A stretch of DNA of 24,012 nt from an uncultured Collinsella sp. (GCA_900551205.1 URUW01000005.1:1-24012), one strand, 5' to 3'; numbered from the stretch's first letter, positions 6,781-14,400 are shown. Program-made: numbers and translations. Notes: generated from the letters alone by a model not told the origin.

Positions 6781-7969
6781 CTATTTTGACGGCGCGGTTG
6801 CGAAGAAACTCGTTGCTGTTGATATTGATAGAAAACGCAGCAACCAGCATGAATTCAACGGAACTGCGGAGCTCCGTTCCCTGTTTGGCGACGATGATAT
6901 AAGAAATATACCGACGACCTTCGTATTTCTTTGCGACGATGCAGACCCTTTGTTTGATCACGGGTTTACGACTTGGTACGACGCGCGCAGGAAGCATCCG
7001 ACTAGGACAGAATACAGGCTCTATTACAACGATAGCGAAGCGATACGAGCCTCGAGAATCGGTGACCTGATGGTCATTGCACCTTCAGACGAGCATGGTC
7101 TTCTGATTGTATTTGCTAGACAAGGATCAAATGCCGAGTGCCAATTAAGATGGCTTTTCGGTTTGAACGAAGTTGACGACAGTGGTTTTTCGCGGTCAAC
7201 CGCAGATGACAGGCGAATAGACTCAATCGCCGCATCCATTCTTGAAGCGATTGGCATCGAAGTTTCGCTTCCCACGTCAGCTGTTACGTATTTGGATGAA
7301 ATGGTCGAAAAGTTCGGTGATTCTTTTCCCAAAGGGATTGAATTCACGAGGTATTCCATCTCGACTTTGGGTGTGCTTGATTGGAGGAGCAACCCCGACA
7401 AGTGCCTTCTTGACTGCTATGAGCGAGAAGAGATTCTCTTTAAGGTATTCGAGAGACATTTGCTTGAGCGCGATTTGGCTCCCTATCTAAGAGGCGATCT
7501 CGATGTTGATGGAGTGTTACGGACCACGATGTCAGCTTTCCAGCGGAGGAAATCGCGCGCGGGAACTGCTTTCGAGCATCAACTTGAGTACCTGTTTAAG
7601 GGATGGGGCATAAGTTATTCCGCTCAGCCGTATACTGAGGGCAAATCAAAGCCAGATTTCATTATGCCGTCGATTGAGGCTTATAGAAATCCTTTGTATC
7701 CTGTCGAGAAGCTGACCATGCTTGGCGCAAAAACGACCGTTAAAGAGCGCTGGCGCCAAGTGTTGGAAGAAGCGGATAGAATTGAAAATAAGCATTTGAT
7801 TACACTTGATGTGGCGGTGAGCACTGAGTACACGGACTCGATGCGCAGGCATAGTCTCCAACTGGTTGTGCCTCGTCCTGTATTTGGTTCATATACGGCT
7901 GAACAGCAAAGCTGGCTGATGGACGTAGGGGAGTTTTGCCAACTACTGGTCGATAAAGAACGACAATAG
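6758..7969 (+). CDS. EcoRII-type restriction endonuclease
   Basis: The protein has 403 residues, nearly the length of EcoRII (about 404). The C-terminal half aligns closely with the EcoRII catalytic domain: RRKSRAGTAFEHQLEYLF (263-280), KPDFIMPSIEAY (298-309), YPVEKLTMLGAKTTVKERWR (314-333), EEADRI and the final LQLVVPRP. Candidate active-site residues of the PD-(D/E)xK fold are Glu273, Asp300 and Lys325. The N-terminal half is diverged but has the expected size of the EcoRII effector/DNA-binding domain, which autoinhibits the nuclease until a second site is bound (type IIE behaviour). It shares 23 nt with the methyltransferase gene, a tight modification-then-restriction coupling. The recognition site is inferred from relatives as CCWGG-like. 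Confidence 0.92.
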   Translation: MDYGVLSSYFDGAVAKKLVAVDIDRKRSNQHEFNGTAELRSLFGDDDIRNIPTTFVFLCDDADPLFDHGFTTWYDARRKHPTRTEYRLYYNDSEAIRASRIGDLMVIAPSDEHGLLIVFARQGSNAECQLRWLFGLNEVDDSGFSRSTADDRRIDSIAASILEAIGIEVSLPTSAVTYLDEMVEKFGDSFPKGIEFTRYSISTLGVLDWRSNPDKCLLDCYEREEILFKVFERHLLERDLAPYLRGDLDVDGVLRTTMSAFQRRKSRAGTAFEHQLEYLFKGWGISYSAQPYTEGKSKPDFIMPSIEAYRNPLYPVEKLTMLGAKTTVKERWRQVLEEADRIENKHLITLDVAVSTEYTDSMRRHSLQLVVPRPVFGSYTAEQQSWLMDVGEFCQLLVDKERQ

Positions 7970-8012
7970 TTCATTTCTATACCGGAGTTTTACATAGCCA
8001 GCTTAATAATAA

Positions 8013-8052
8013 GCGCGCAAGTGCGTCGGGCATAAATGACGTCCTTGCGCGC
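8013..8052 (-). terminator. Intrinsic terminator of the AIPR-like gene
   Basis: GCGCGCAAG (8013-8021) pairs with CTTGCGCGC (8044-8052), with an inner CGTC/GACG extension. Read on the minus strand, the stem is followed by TTATTATTAAG. It lies in the 105-nt gap between two convergent genes, 22 nt beyond the stop of the minus-strand gene. On the plus strand no U-run follows. Confidence 0.7.
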
Positions 8053-8074
8053 CGATGCTTTGCCTAAGTATCCG

Positions 8075-9484
8075 CTAGCCCATAAGAACTGCGAGCTTCA
8101 TCGAGTTTTCAACGGCGGTGTAGCTCATAGCGCCCTTGCCGACCTTTTGCGGATCGTAGTCAGATTGCTGAATGACACCGCTGTATTGAGCGACGACATT
8201 TTCAAATGCCGGGCTATCGAGGAACTTGTGAGGATCAGTTTTCCAATACACCTTCCCCTGATCATCTGCTTCCATCAATGCGCGGAGGCCACAGACTAGG
8301 GGGTAGATAAAGCCATCAGGAACAGGATTGTCCGTTGTCTTTTCAAAGAAGGGAGTTTTGTATTCATTGCGACTATTCTTAAGGCTCTTAACGGCGCCGA
8401 TTTTTCCGTAGCTTCCTGTTTTGTTGTAGTGCTTGGGGAAACGCGAATAGATTTCATCGTATAGACCGGGAAGGTCCGTAGCCACTTTGAGTGCGCTGAG
8501 AACTTGCGGATTCTTGAGTTCGCGGCGCGCTGAACCAGCAGCTTTGCTTACTCGGTCATCCCTCATAAGCTGCAAGAACTTTTCCTGGCACTTCTCCTTG
8601 CCGCTATAGACTAGGGGAAGTTGTGGCGCTTCGATGTCGCCAGAGGTGACGTTACTCGAGATGAGCGATAACGGGATCCAAGAGAGTGCGACAAGCTTTC
8701 TGGATTCAATGGGGTTGCCGTCGTTGGTTTTCCAGCTGATTTTGGCTGCAAATTCAGGATATTTTTCGGCATAAAGAGCCTTAAAGGAATCGAAAAGACC
8801 TTCCTGATTGCCCTTGGTGCCTTGTGTGAGTTGAGCGTTATTGTTGCGAGCGTCGCAGATTTCCAAAAGTGAGGTGCGGAAGTTCTCAACGCAGAGCGCA
8901 TCGTTTGGGTCGGTTGGAACGAGCAATTCGACAGGAATCGAGAAGTCTAGAGTGCTTATGCCTTTCTCTTTGAGGGCTGCTTTTTCTTCACGGAGAAGTG
9001 ACAGGTACTCTTCAATATCGGTTCGACGGTTCATCCATGTTTGCTTGAATGAATCCCAGATTGTGACTTCGTTCTTTTTGGGAGGTCGATTGCCAAGCGC
9101 ATGTTCGGCTTCGCTGAGAATGTAGCTGCCGATTGCGAGTGTGTTGTGGCCGCCGTCAAGAATTCCCTCAACTTCGTCGTGAGAAGCAAAGCTTAGACGA
9201 TAACGCCCGCGATCAAGGGACTCGTAGCTCGAGGACGCGAGCAGAATTCCCTTTGATTTAAAAGGAAAGAGCTTTTGCGTGGGAGAAAGCTCATCAGCGC
9301 GAATGGATGCCTGAATAGCATCGGTCACTGAGCCCAAACGGGAATTGCGGGGGTTGGCATCGAGATCGAGAGTGTCGATAATTTTGATAATGGATTTGGG
9401 GGACATCAGCCCGACGATCTTTTTAATGTCTCCAACTTTTTGCTCGTAGCTGTCGGTAAAGCGAACAATAATGTCGGTGCTCAT
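8075..9484 (-). CDS. AIPR-like putative abortive-infection/phage-resistance protein
   Basis: The protein has 469 residues, no signal peptide and no membrane helix. I place it near the AIPR family (abortive infection phage resistance, PF10592) or the related DGQHR-type proteins. The evidence is FPFKSKGILLAS (73-84), which matches the family's 'NNGI' region, followed by EGILDGGHNTLAI (106-118), matching the 'NGGQT' signature, and a later DARNNNAQL (211-219), matching the conserved Asn-rich segment. The C-terminal 200 residues are not recognised. AIPR proteins often sit beside restriction-modification genes and are implicated in phage defence, with no settled biochemical activity. It is convergent with the EcoRII-like gene. 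AAAGGG precedes the ATG. Family assignment is from pattern recognition, not from a search. Confidence 0.6.
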   Translation of the reverse strand: MSTDIIVRFTDSYEQKVGDIKKIVGLMSPKSIIKIIDTLDLDANPRNSRLGSVTDAIQASIRADELSPTQKLFPFKSKGILLASSSYESLDRGRYRLSFASHDEVEGILDGGHNTLAIGSYILSEAEHALGNRPPKKNEVTIWDSFKQTWMNRRTDIEEYLSLLREEKAALKEKGISTLDFSIPVELLVPTDPNDALCVENFRTSLLEICDARNNNAQLTQGTKGNQEGLFDSFKALYAEKYPEFAAKISWKTNDGNPIESRKLVALSWIPLSLISSNVTSGDIEAPQLPLVYSGKEKCQEKFLQLMRDDRVSKAAGSARRELKNPQVLSALKVATDLPGLYDEIYSRFPKHYNKTGSYGKIGAVKSLKNSRNEYKTPFFEKTTDNPVPDGFIYPLVCGLRALMEADDQGKVYWKTDPHKFLDSPAFENVVAQYSGVIQQSDYDPQKVGKGAMSYTAVENSMKLAVLMG

Positions 9485-9493
9485 AGCGAAACC

Positions 9494-9599
9494 CTTTCGT
9501 CTAAAGTAGTCAAAACAACAGGCCTGCGCTCTTGGAGTGCCGGAGATTGAAAGGGAGCATCGCTAACAAAAAAGCTGGTCTCCCAGCTCTAGACGAAAG
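9494..9599 (-). promoter_or_regulatory. Structured leader of the AIPR-like gene with a long-range 10-bp pairing over the ribosome-binding region
   Basis: Reading the minus-strand transcript, CTTTCGTCTA (9599-9590) is followed at once by an intrinsic-terminator hairpin (9588-9568). About 65 nt later comes the exact complement TAGACGAAAG (9503-9494), whose last bases enter the Shine-Dalgarno AAAGGG just upstream of the ATG at 9484. Pairing of the arms would close a loop containing the terminator and partly mask the ribosome-binding site. This resembles an attenuator or conditional leader, with no known riboswitch class recognised. Confidence 0.45.
9568..9588 (-). terminator. Intrinsic terminator inside the AIPR-like gene leader
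   Basis: On the minus strand, AGCTGG, a GAGA tetraloop and CCAGCT (9588-9573) are followed by TTTTTT (to 9568). It sits 84 nt upstream of the coding start, so it either ends a short upstream RNA or attenuates the downstream gene. Confidence 0.65.
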
Positions 9600-9748
9600 C
9601 CATAACGGTGATCGGGCGTTATGGTGTTGTGCCTAGAGACATCCGTCTCATCTTCCAGCCCCTATCCAGGAAGCTTGATCGAAGGATCTCGCTGACCGAG
9701 GAAGAGATCAAGATCTGTGGGCATATAAATCGGGTCCCTTCTACGTGA
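9593..9748 (+). pseudogene. Possible C-terminal remnant of a protein gene
   Basis: One plus-strand frame is open from the stop at 9590-9592 to the TGA at 9746-9748. It reads protein-like: TVIGRYGVVPRDIRLIFQPL, then SRKLDRRISLTEEEIKICGHI and NRVPST. A GTG at 9608 could start it, but there is no Shine-Dalgarno, and the piece looks like a C-terminus without its gene. I do not recognise the family. The same stretch holds several perfect short hairpins on either strand (9600-9624, 9636-9649, 9674-9712), so it may instead be structured RNA. The whole 9485-9871 interval has no intact gene. Confidence 0.3.
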
Positions 9749-9871
9749 ACGGTAGGTAAGCGGTGGTGATCGGTATTTTGTGTCCGCACGACGTGTGACA
9801 CTTAACCTGCCGTCCTATTCTGCCGCGGCAGTATGAATTTGAACAACGACCCTCTAAGGAGCTCGATACCA

Positions 9872-10111
9872 ATGAGTGACAACACCAAGCACCTTGCAAA
9901 GAAGTGCGTCAAGGACGCAGGGCCGTGTCTTGTGCTGTGCGCGGCCGGCGTGGCGGTCGCGCTGCTGGCTGTTCTGGGACCATTTGACGTGCTCCGAAGT
10001 GCCAGTTCTCTGCATGTTTGCATGGCCCTTGTCGGTGCCATGATGACCAGCGGCGTGCTCGATCTGGTTTTTTGGGTGCTTGACCCGTTTGGATGGAAGA
10101 GCGAGGGGTAG
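9872..10111 (+). CDS. Small membrane protein with two transmembrane helices
   Basis: The ATG at 9872 (MSDNTKHLAKKC) is chosen over 9833 because AAGGAG lies 10 nt upstream. The 79-residue product has a basic N-terminus and two hydrophobic helices (about residues 18-39, PCLVLCAAGVAVALLAVLG, and 47-68, VCMALVGAMMTSGVLDLVFWVL), then a short polar tail. Both ends should therefore be cytoplasmic by the positive-inside tendency. No family is recognised. The metallophosphoesterase gene begins 85 nt downstream on the same strand, but a functional link is not evident. Confidence 0.7.
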   Translation: MSDNTKHLAKKCVKDAGPCLVLCAAGVAVALLAVLGPFDVLRSASSLHVCMALVGAMMTSGVLDLVFWVLDPFGWKSEG

Positions 10112-10196
10112 GTCCTAAAGGATGGAAGGGCTGGAACGGTTGGCTTAGTGATCGTGCAGAATGTGGGCTAGCGACTTACAGGGAAGTGGTGATCCG

Positions 10197-10922
10197 ATGA
10201 CGGTCTATGTGACGGGCGATATTCACGGCGGCCTCGACATGCAAAAGCTGCGCGATTGGGACCTTGGGGATAGCCTGACGAGCGACGACTATCTGATTGT
10301 CGCGGGCGACTTTGGCTTTCCCTGGGATTTCTCTGCCGAGGAATGTGCCGACATCGCTTGGCTGGAGTCGCGCCCCTATACCGTGCTGTTCGTCGACGGC
10401 AACCACGAGCGTTTCGATCACTGGGCGGAGCGTCCCATGGAGCTGTGGCACGGTGGGCTGACGCAGCGTCTGTCGGATACCTCCCCCATACGGCGCCTGA
10501 CGCGCGGCGAGGTTTTTGAGCTCGACGGCTCAACGATCTTTACCATGGGCGGCGCCACGAGCGTGGACAAAGGATACCGCATTCCCTATTCCAGCTGGTG
10601 GCCGCAGGAACTGCCGGACGAGCGCAACTTTGAGGAGGCGCGGGCAAAGCTCGACAGCGTGGGTTGGAAGGTCGACTACGTGGTCACCCACACCTGCCCT
10701 ACGCGCATGCTTTCGCCCACGCTTTATCCGGCACCCGGCTGGAATTACCCCGCCGTTGATCGGCTTACGGCATTTTTCGATGAGCTGGAAGACCGCTTGG
10801 ATTACAAGTGCTGGTATTACGGGCATTTCCATCGGGATGCCAACCCGGCCGAGCGCCATACCGTGCTCTACGACTGCATCGTTCGCCTGGGCGACGAACT
10901 CCAGCCCTGGGATGTTGCGTAG
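10197..10922 (+). CDS. Calcineurin-like metallophosphoesterase
   Basis: With the start at 10197 (MTVYVTGDIHGG, AGGGAAG upstream) the protein has 241 residues. It carries the standard dimetal motifs: GDIH (Asp8, His10), GDFG (Asp38), GNHE (Asn69, His70), a His in YVVTHTCP and GHFH near the C-terminus. It has no signal peptide, so it is cytosolic and hydrolyses an unknown phosphomonoester or phosphodiester. The extended frame from 10161 has no additional conserved sequence. It converges on the GluQRS gene, leaving only 15 nt between the two stops. Confidence 0.9.
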   Translation: MTVYVTGDIHGGLDMQKLRDWDLGDSLTSDDYLIVAGDFGFPWDFSAEECADIAWLESRPYTVLFVDGNHERFDHWAERPMELWHGGLTQRLSDTSPIRRLTRGEVFELDGSTIFTMGGATSVDKGYRIPYSSWWPQELPDERNFEEARAKLDSVGWKVDYVVTHTCPTRMLSPTLYPAPGWNYPAVDRLTAFFDELEDRLDYKCWYYGHFHRDANPAERHTVLYDCIVRLGDELQPWDVA

Positions 10923-10937
10923 GGGTGGAGTGAGCGG

Positions 10938-11948
10938 CTACTCGGCCGTTACAGTGATGTTCTCCCGGTGTGCGCGGATAACGTCCCAGCTAAAGTGCTC
11001 GACCAGTTGCTCGGCAGAGCGCGGCGTGGTGTCCGGCACGATGCCCGTTTGCCCGGCGAGCCAGCCCAGCAGTGCCTCGGGTGTGCCAAAGCGGGCGCGG
11101 AGCTCTCCCAGGTCCAGATCGCGATCGCGCTTGGAAAGGCGGCGGCCGTCCGGTGACATGAGCAGCGGAATGTGCGCGTAGCGCGGCATGGGCAGCCCCA
11201 GCAGATGCTGCAGATAGATCTGGCGCGGCGTGGAACCCAGCAGATCGCATCCGCGCACGACCTCGGTGACGCCCATGGCGGCGTCATCGACCACCACGGC
11301 CAGCTGATAGGCAAACACGCCGTCGCTGCGGCGCACCAAAAAGTCGCCGCACTCAGTGGCGAGCGCCTCGCATTGGGCACCATACGTGCGGTCCACGAAT
11401 TCGATCACGTCGTCTGCGAGATCATCGACGGTGGGCACGCGCAGACGCGTGGCTGGGGCGCGCAGAGCACTGCGGCGGGCGATTTCTTTGGCAGAAAGGT
11501 TTCGGCAGGCGCCGCGGTAGATGGGCGTGCCGTCGCTGGCGTGCGGCGCGCTTGCGGCGTGGAGCTCGGCGCGCGTGCAAAAGCAGGGGTAGGTGAGGCC
11601 GGCGTCTTGCAGACGGCGCAGGGCGTCCTCGTACAGATCCAGGCGATCGTGCTGGTAGTAGGGGCCTTCGTCCCAGTCGAGCCCCAGCCAGGTCAGATCG
11701 TCAATCAGTTGAGCGGCAAGTTCCGGGCGCTTGCAGCGATCGTCCAGGTCCTCGATGCGCAGCACGATGCTGCCGCCCTGGCTGCGGGCCGAAAGCCACG
11801 AGCACAGGCAGCTGAACACGTTGCCCAGGTGCATGCGGCCCGAGGGCGACGGGGCGAAACGGCCTACGACGGGTGCGGGGGCGGAGGCGGGTGGCGTCGC
11901 TGGCGCGTCCGCGGCGGGTGTTGCTATGTTGCGTGTTTTGATATCCAT
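10938..11948 (-). CDS. gluQ: Glutamyl-Q tRNA(Asp) synthetase (GluQRS)
   Basis: This is a truncated glutamyl-tRNA synthetase paralogue that lacks the anticodon-binding domain. Family members attach glutamate to queuosine at position 34 of tRNA-Asp. It carries FAPSPSGRMHLGN (HIGH motif), RIEDLDDRC, a zinc site made of CFC and Tyr-Arg-Gly-Ala-Cys (PCFCTRAEL, YRGAC), VVRGCDLLGSTPRQI and the KMSKS equivalent RRLSKRD. The start at 11948 (MDIKTRNIATP) gives 336 residues, with an Ala/Pro-rich N-terminal extension of about 25 residues before the catalytic core. A frame to 11972 exists, but a TATACT -10 sequence lies inside it, only 7 nt upstream of 11948, which favours the shorter, perhaps leaderless, form. 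Confidence 0.9.
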   Translation of the reverse strand: MDIKTRNIATPAADAPATPPASAPAPVVGRFAPSPSGRMHLGNVFSCLCSWLSARSQGGSIVLRIEDLDDRCKRPELAAQLIDDLTWLGLDWDEGPYYQHDRLDLYEDALRRLQDAGLTYPCFCTRAELHAASAPHASDGTPIYRGACRNLSAKEIARRSALRAPATRLRVPTVDDLADDVIEFVDRTYGAQCEALATECGDFLVRRSDGVFAYQLAVVVDDAAMGVTEVVRGCDLLGSTPRQIYLQHLLGLPMPRYAHIPLLMSPDGRRLSKRDRDLDLGELRARFGTPEALLGWLAGQTGIVPDTTPRSAEQLVEHFSWDVIRAHRENITVTAE

Positions 11949-11955
11949 GCGGACG

Positions 11956-11961
11956 AGTATA
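11956..11961 (-). promoter_or_regulatory. -10 element implying a leaderless gluQ mRNA
   Basis: TATACT on the minus strand ends 7 nt before the ATG at 11948, so transcription would start at or within a base or two of the start codon. The -35 region is GC-rich and a poor match. Confidence 0.45.
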
Positions 11962-12083
11962 GCGCGGGGCACGATGGGGAGGCGTCACTGTGGCCCGCAA
12001 GTTGTCGAGGCCCCGCATTGCGTATGGCGGCCGCAGACTCGGTGCCTTGATTCCTGTCCATCAACTCGGCACCTTAGACGACA

Positions 12084-12119
12084 GAAACCCCAGCAGCTCT
12101 TCGCAACTGCCGGGGTTTC
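12084..12119. repeat. Stable stem-loop in the gluQ-DUF2207 intergenic region
   Basis: GAAACCCCAGCAG (12084-12096) pairs with CTGCCGGGGTTTC (12107-12119); on the minus strand the single mismatch becomes G-U. Neither strand has a U-run after the stem, so it is not a typical intrinsic terminator. The 505-nt interval 11949-12453 contains this hairpin, the tandem repeat at 12292-12340 and no convincing gene. Confidence 0.55.
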
Positions 12120-12291
12120 CGCGGAAAAGGGGGACATAATCCTCGAGCGAACGGCAAAGGGGCAAACCGTTTCGCTCAACTGCTTTATGCCCCTCGGTTG
12201 GCGGCTCAATCAGCGCGGGCCGCGCCCACACAAAGCCGCTACACCTGTGACGGAGCTGTGAAGTGGTATCTATGCCGGAGCGGGCTATGCC

Positions 12292-12340
12292 AAGGAGTGT
12301 CCCAGCTTGCCGGCAGATAAGGAACGTCCCCAGGTGCCGG
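12292..12340. repeat. Tandem REP-like units
   Basis: Two diverged units of about 22 nt lie 27 nt apart: AAGGAGTGTCCCAGCTTGCC plus GG at 12292-12313, and AAGGAACGTCCCCAGGTGCC plus GG at 12319-12340. The first runs into the palindrome TGCCGGCA. They resemble the short GTCCC/GGGAC intergenic repeats common in Coriobacteriia, which is a recollection and not a search result. Confidence 0.5.
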
Positions 12341-12453
12341 TCGCGGGCGTGACTTTCGTCCCGTTTAATACTCCGCTGACCTAGATGTTCGTCACATGAA
12401 CCCGCAAACGTGGGACAATGACGCTACTGGTATCACAGACAAAGGATGTGCCT

Positions 12454-14400
12454 ATGAACGCCCCCGTTGCCAAGACCTGTCGGCAGCGCTGCCCGTTTGC
12501 GCGATTTGCTTCCATTTGCGCGCTCGTCGCGTGCGCGCTGCTGCTGTTGCCCGCCGTTGCACGTGCCGACGGGTATTCCATGACCCAAACCTACATCAGT
12601 GCCACGGTCGAGGCCGATGGATCGCTGACCGTTGTCGAGGGACGCCAGTTTGATTTCGACGACGACATCAACGGCGTGTTTTGGGAGATCAATACGGGCT
12701 CCAACCAGCAGGGCGGCACGGCGGGCGTCGACGTGCTGAGTGTCGAGGAAGAGGACACCGCGTTTAACAAAGTCGATAGCGCGAACAAGGGCGACTCTGG
12801 CGTCTACACGGTCGAGCAGACCGGTGACGGCGTAAGGATTAAGGTGTTCAGCCCTCACGAGAGCGGCGACAGCGCAATCTACTACGTGAGCTACACCATG
12901 ACCGGTGCGGTTATGAACTGGGCCGATACCGCCGAGCTCTACTGGAAGTTCGTGGGTGACGGCTGGTCTGCGGATTCCGATGACGTCGAGATGGAAGTGT
13001 GTTTCGCGAATGCCGCTGCCGGGACGGTGGCCGTCAAGGGCGATAACTTCCGCGCATGGGGCCATGGTCCGCTGACGGGCGACGTGTCGCTCGATGAGGA
13101 CGAGCCCATGGTCACCTATACCATTCCCTGCGTGCACCAGGGCGAATTCGCCGAGGCACGCATCGCCTTCCCTAGCGACTGGGTGCCGCAGCTTGCCGCT
13201 TCGGGCGAAGAGCGCATGTCAACGATCCTGAGCGAAGAGAAGGAATGGGCCGACGAAGCTAACGCCCGCCGTGAGCACGCGCGTGCGGTTGCCAGCGCGA
13301 TTGCCGTGGTGTGTGTTGTTGTGGCGGTTGCCTATACCGGTGTAATCGTGATGCTCAAGCTGCGCAGGCCCAAGCCCAAGCCGCTCTTCCAGGACGAGTA
13401 CTTCCGCGATGTGCCCTCCGCCGATCATCCCGCGGTGCTTGCAACTCTTATGAGCTGGAACGACGTGCCCGATCAGGCATATATCGCCACGCTGATGAAG
13501 CTGACCGACGACCGCGTGATCAAGCTGGAAGAAGCGACCGAGACCAAGAAGAAGGGTCTGCTCCGTCGCGAAAAAGAGGAGCAGACGTATCGCATCACAG
13601 TGACCGACGAGGCCTGGAAGGCTGCCAAGAAGGACGGCATCGATCGCGACGTGCTCAAGGTCTTCTTCGCTGGCGTTAAGCCCGATAAAGACGGCGTCCG
13701 TTCGCGCACGTTTAGCGAGCTGGAGGAGTATGCCAGCGAGCGTACTGAATCTGTTGGCGACAAGCTCGAGGACTATCAGAGCACGGTTAAGGGCAAGCTG
13801 GAGGAGCGCGAGTTTATCGCATCGGATGGCACTATCGCGATGGTGGCCGGCCTGGTTCTCGGCATCATCATTGTCTTTGGCATTTTGGGCTCTCTGTTCT
13901 ATACCGACTTTGCGGACGCCAACGTCGGTGCCGCTATGATTTCGATCCCCGTCACGATCGTGGGCTTTGTCCTGAGCTGCACCTTCCGCCGTTACACGCC
14001 GGAGGGCGCCGAGGTGGCGGCTCGCTGCAAGGCGCTCAAGCATTGGCTCGAGGATTTCACACGCCTAAAGGAAGCCGTCCCGGGCGATCTGGTGCTGTGG
14101 AACAAGCTGCTGGTGATGGGCGTTGCCCTGGGCGTTTCGAAAGAAGTGCTGCGACAGCTGGCCGAGGCAGTGCCTGCGGACCTGCGCAATGGCGACGATT
14201 TCTACGACAACTACCCCTGCTACTGGTGGTATTACCATCACTACGGCAACGAGTCTCCGCTCGATTCGTTCAACGATGTGTACCACGAGACCATCCGCGA
14301 GCTGGCTTCGAGTTCCGATAGCTCGAGTGGCGGCGGTGGTGGCGGCTTCTCGGGCGGCGGAGGCGGCGGCGTCGGCGGAGGCGGCGGCGGAACGTTCTAG
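12454..14400 (+). CDS. DUF2207 family membrane protein with a glycine-rich tail
   Basis: The start at 12454 (MNAPVAKTCRQRC) has AAAGGA 8-9 nt upstream; the frame extends to 12418 without support. The 648-residue protein has a signal peptide (hydrophobic core ICALVACALLLLPAVARA, cleavage near residue 37). An extracytoplasmic beta-rich DUF2207 domain follows (about 40-270; NGVFWEINTG and YYVSYTMTGAV are typical). Then come a membrane helix at about 276-298, a cytoplasmic winged-helix-like region with charged helices (about 305-455), a pair of helices at about 459-510, and a cytoplasmic or exposed C-terminal domain. The tail from about 621 is nearly all Gly and Ser and ends GGGGGTF, a family hallmark. 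The function is not established. Confidence 0.88.
   Translation: MNAPVAKTCRQRCPFARFASICALVACALLLLPAVARADGYSMTQTYISATVEADGSLTVVEGRQFDFDDDINGVFWEINTGSNQQGGTAGVDVLSVEEEDTAFNKVDSANKGDSGVYTVEQTGDGVRIKVFSPHESGDSAIYYVSYTMTGAVMNWADTAELYWKFVGDGWSADSDDVEMEVCFANAAAGTVAVKGDNFRAWGHGPLTGDVSLDEDEPMVTYTIPCVHQGEFAEARIAFPSDWVPQLAASGEERMSTILSEEKEWADEANARREHARAVASAIAVVCVVVAVAYTGVIVMLKLRRPKPKPLFQDEYFRDVPSADHPAVLATLMSWNDVPDQAYIATLMKLTDDRVIKLEEATETKKKGLLRREKEEQTYRITVTDEAWKAAKKDGIDRDVLKVFFAGVKPDKDGVRSRTFSELEEYASERTESVGDKLEDYQSTVKGKLEEREFIASDGTIAMVAGLVLGIIIVFGILGSLFYTDFADANVGAAMISIPVTIVGFVLSCTFRRYTPEGAEVAARCKALKHWLEDFTRLKEAVPGDLVLWNKLLVMGVALGVSKEVLRQLAEAVPADLRNGDDFYDNYPCYWWYYHHYGNESPLDSFNDVYHETIRELASSSDSSSGGGGGGFSGGGGGGVGGGGGGTF

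Noticed and set aside
9494..9599. Attachment sites of an integrated element, based on the 10-bp inverted repeat
   Set aside because: Attachment sites would be direct, not inverted, no integrase is present, and the arms bracket a terminator in the leader of a gene.
9619..9801. 60-codon minus-strand frame in the AIPR leader region
   Set aside because: No Shine-Dalgarno and no protein-like pattern; it overlaps the hairpins and the more protein-like plus-strand frame.
11172..12050. 292-codon open frame opposite gluQ
   Set aside because: GluQRS motifs are complete on the other strand; the antisense product is Ala/Gly-rich and has no recognisable domain.
12060..12261. Possible small plus-strand gene between gluQ and DUF2207
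   Set aside because: The frame is only the tail of a gluQ antisense shadow, is interrupted by a stable hairpin and has no start signal.
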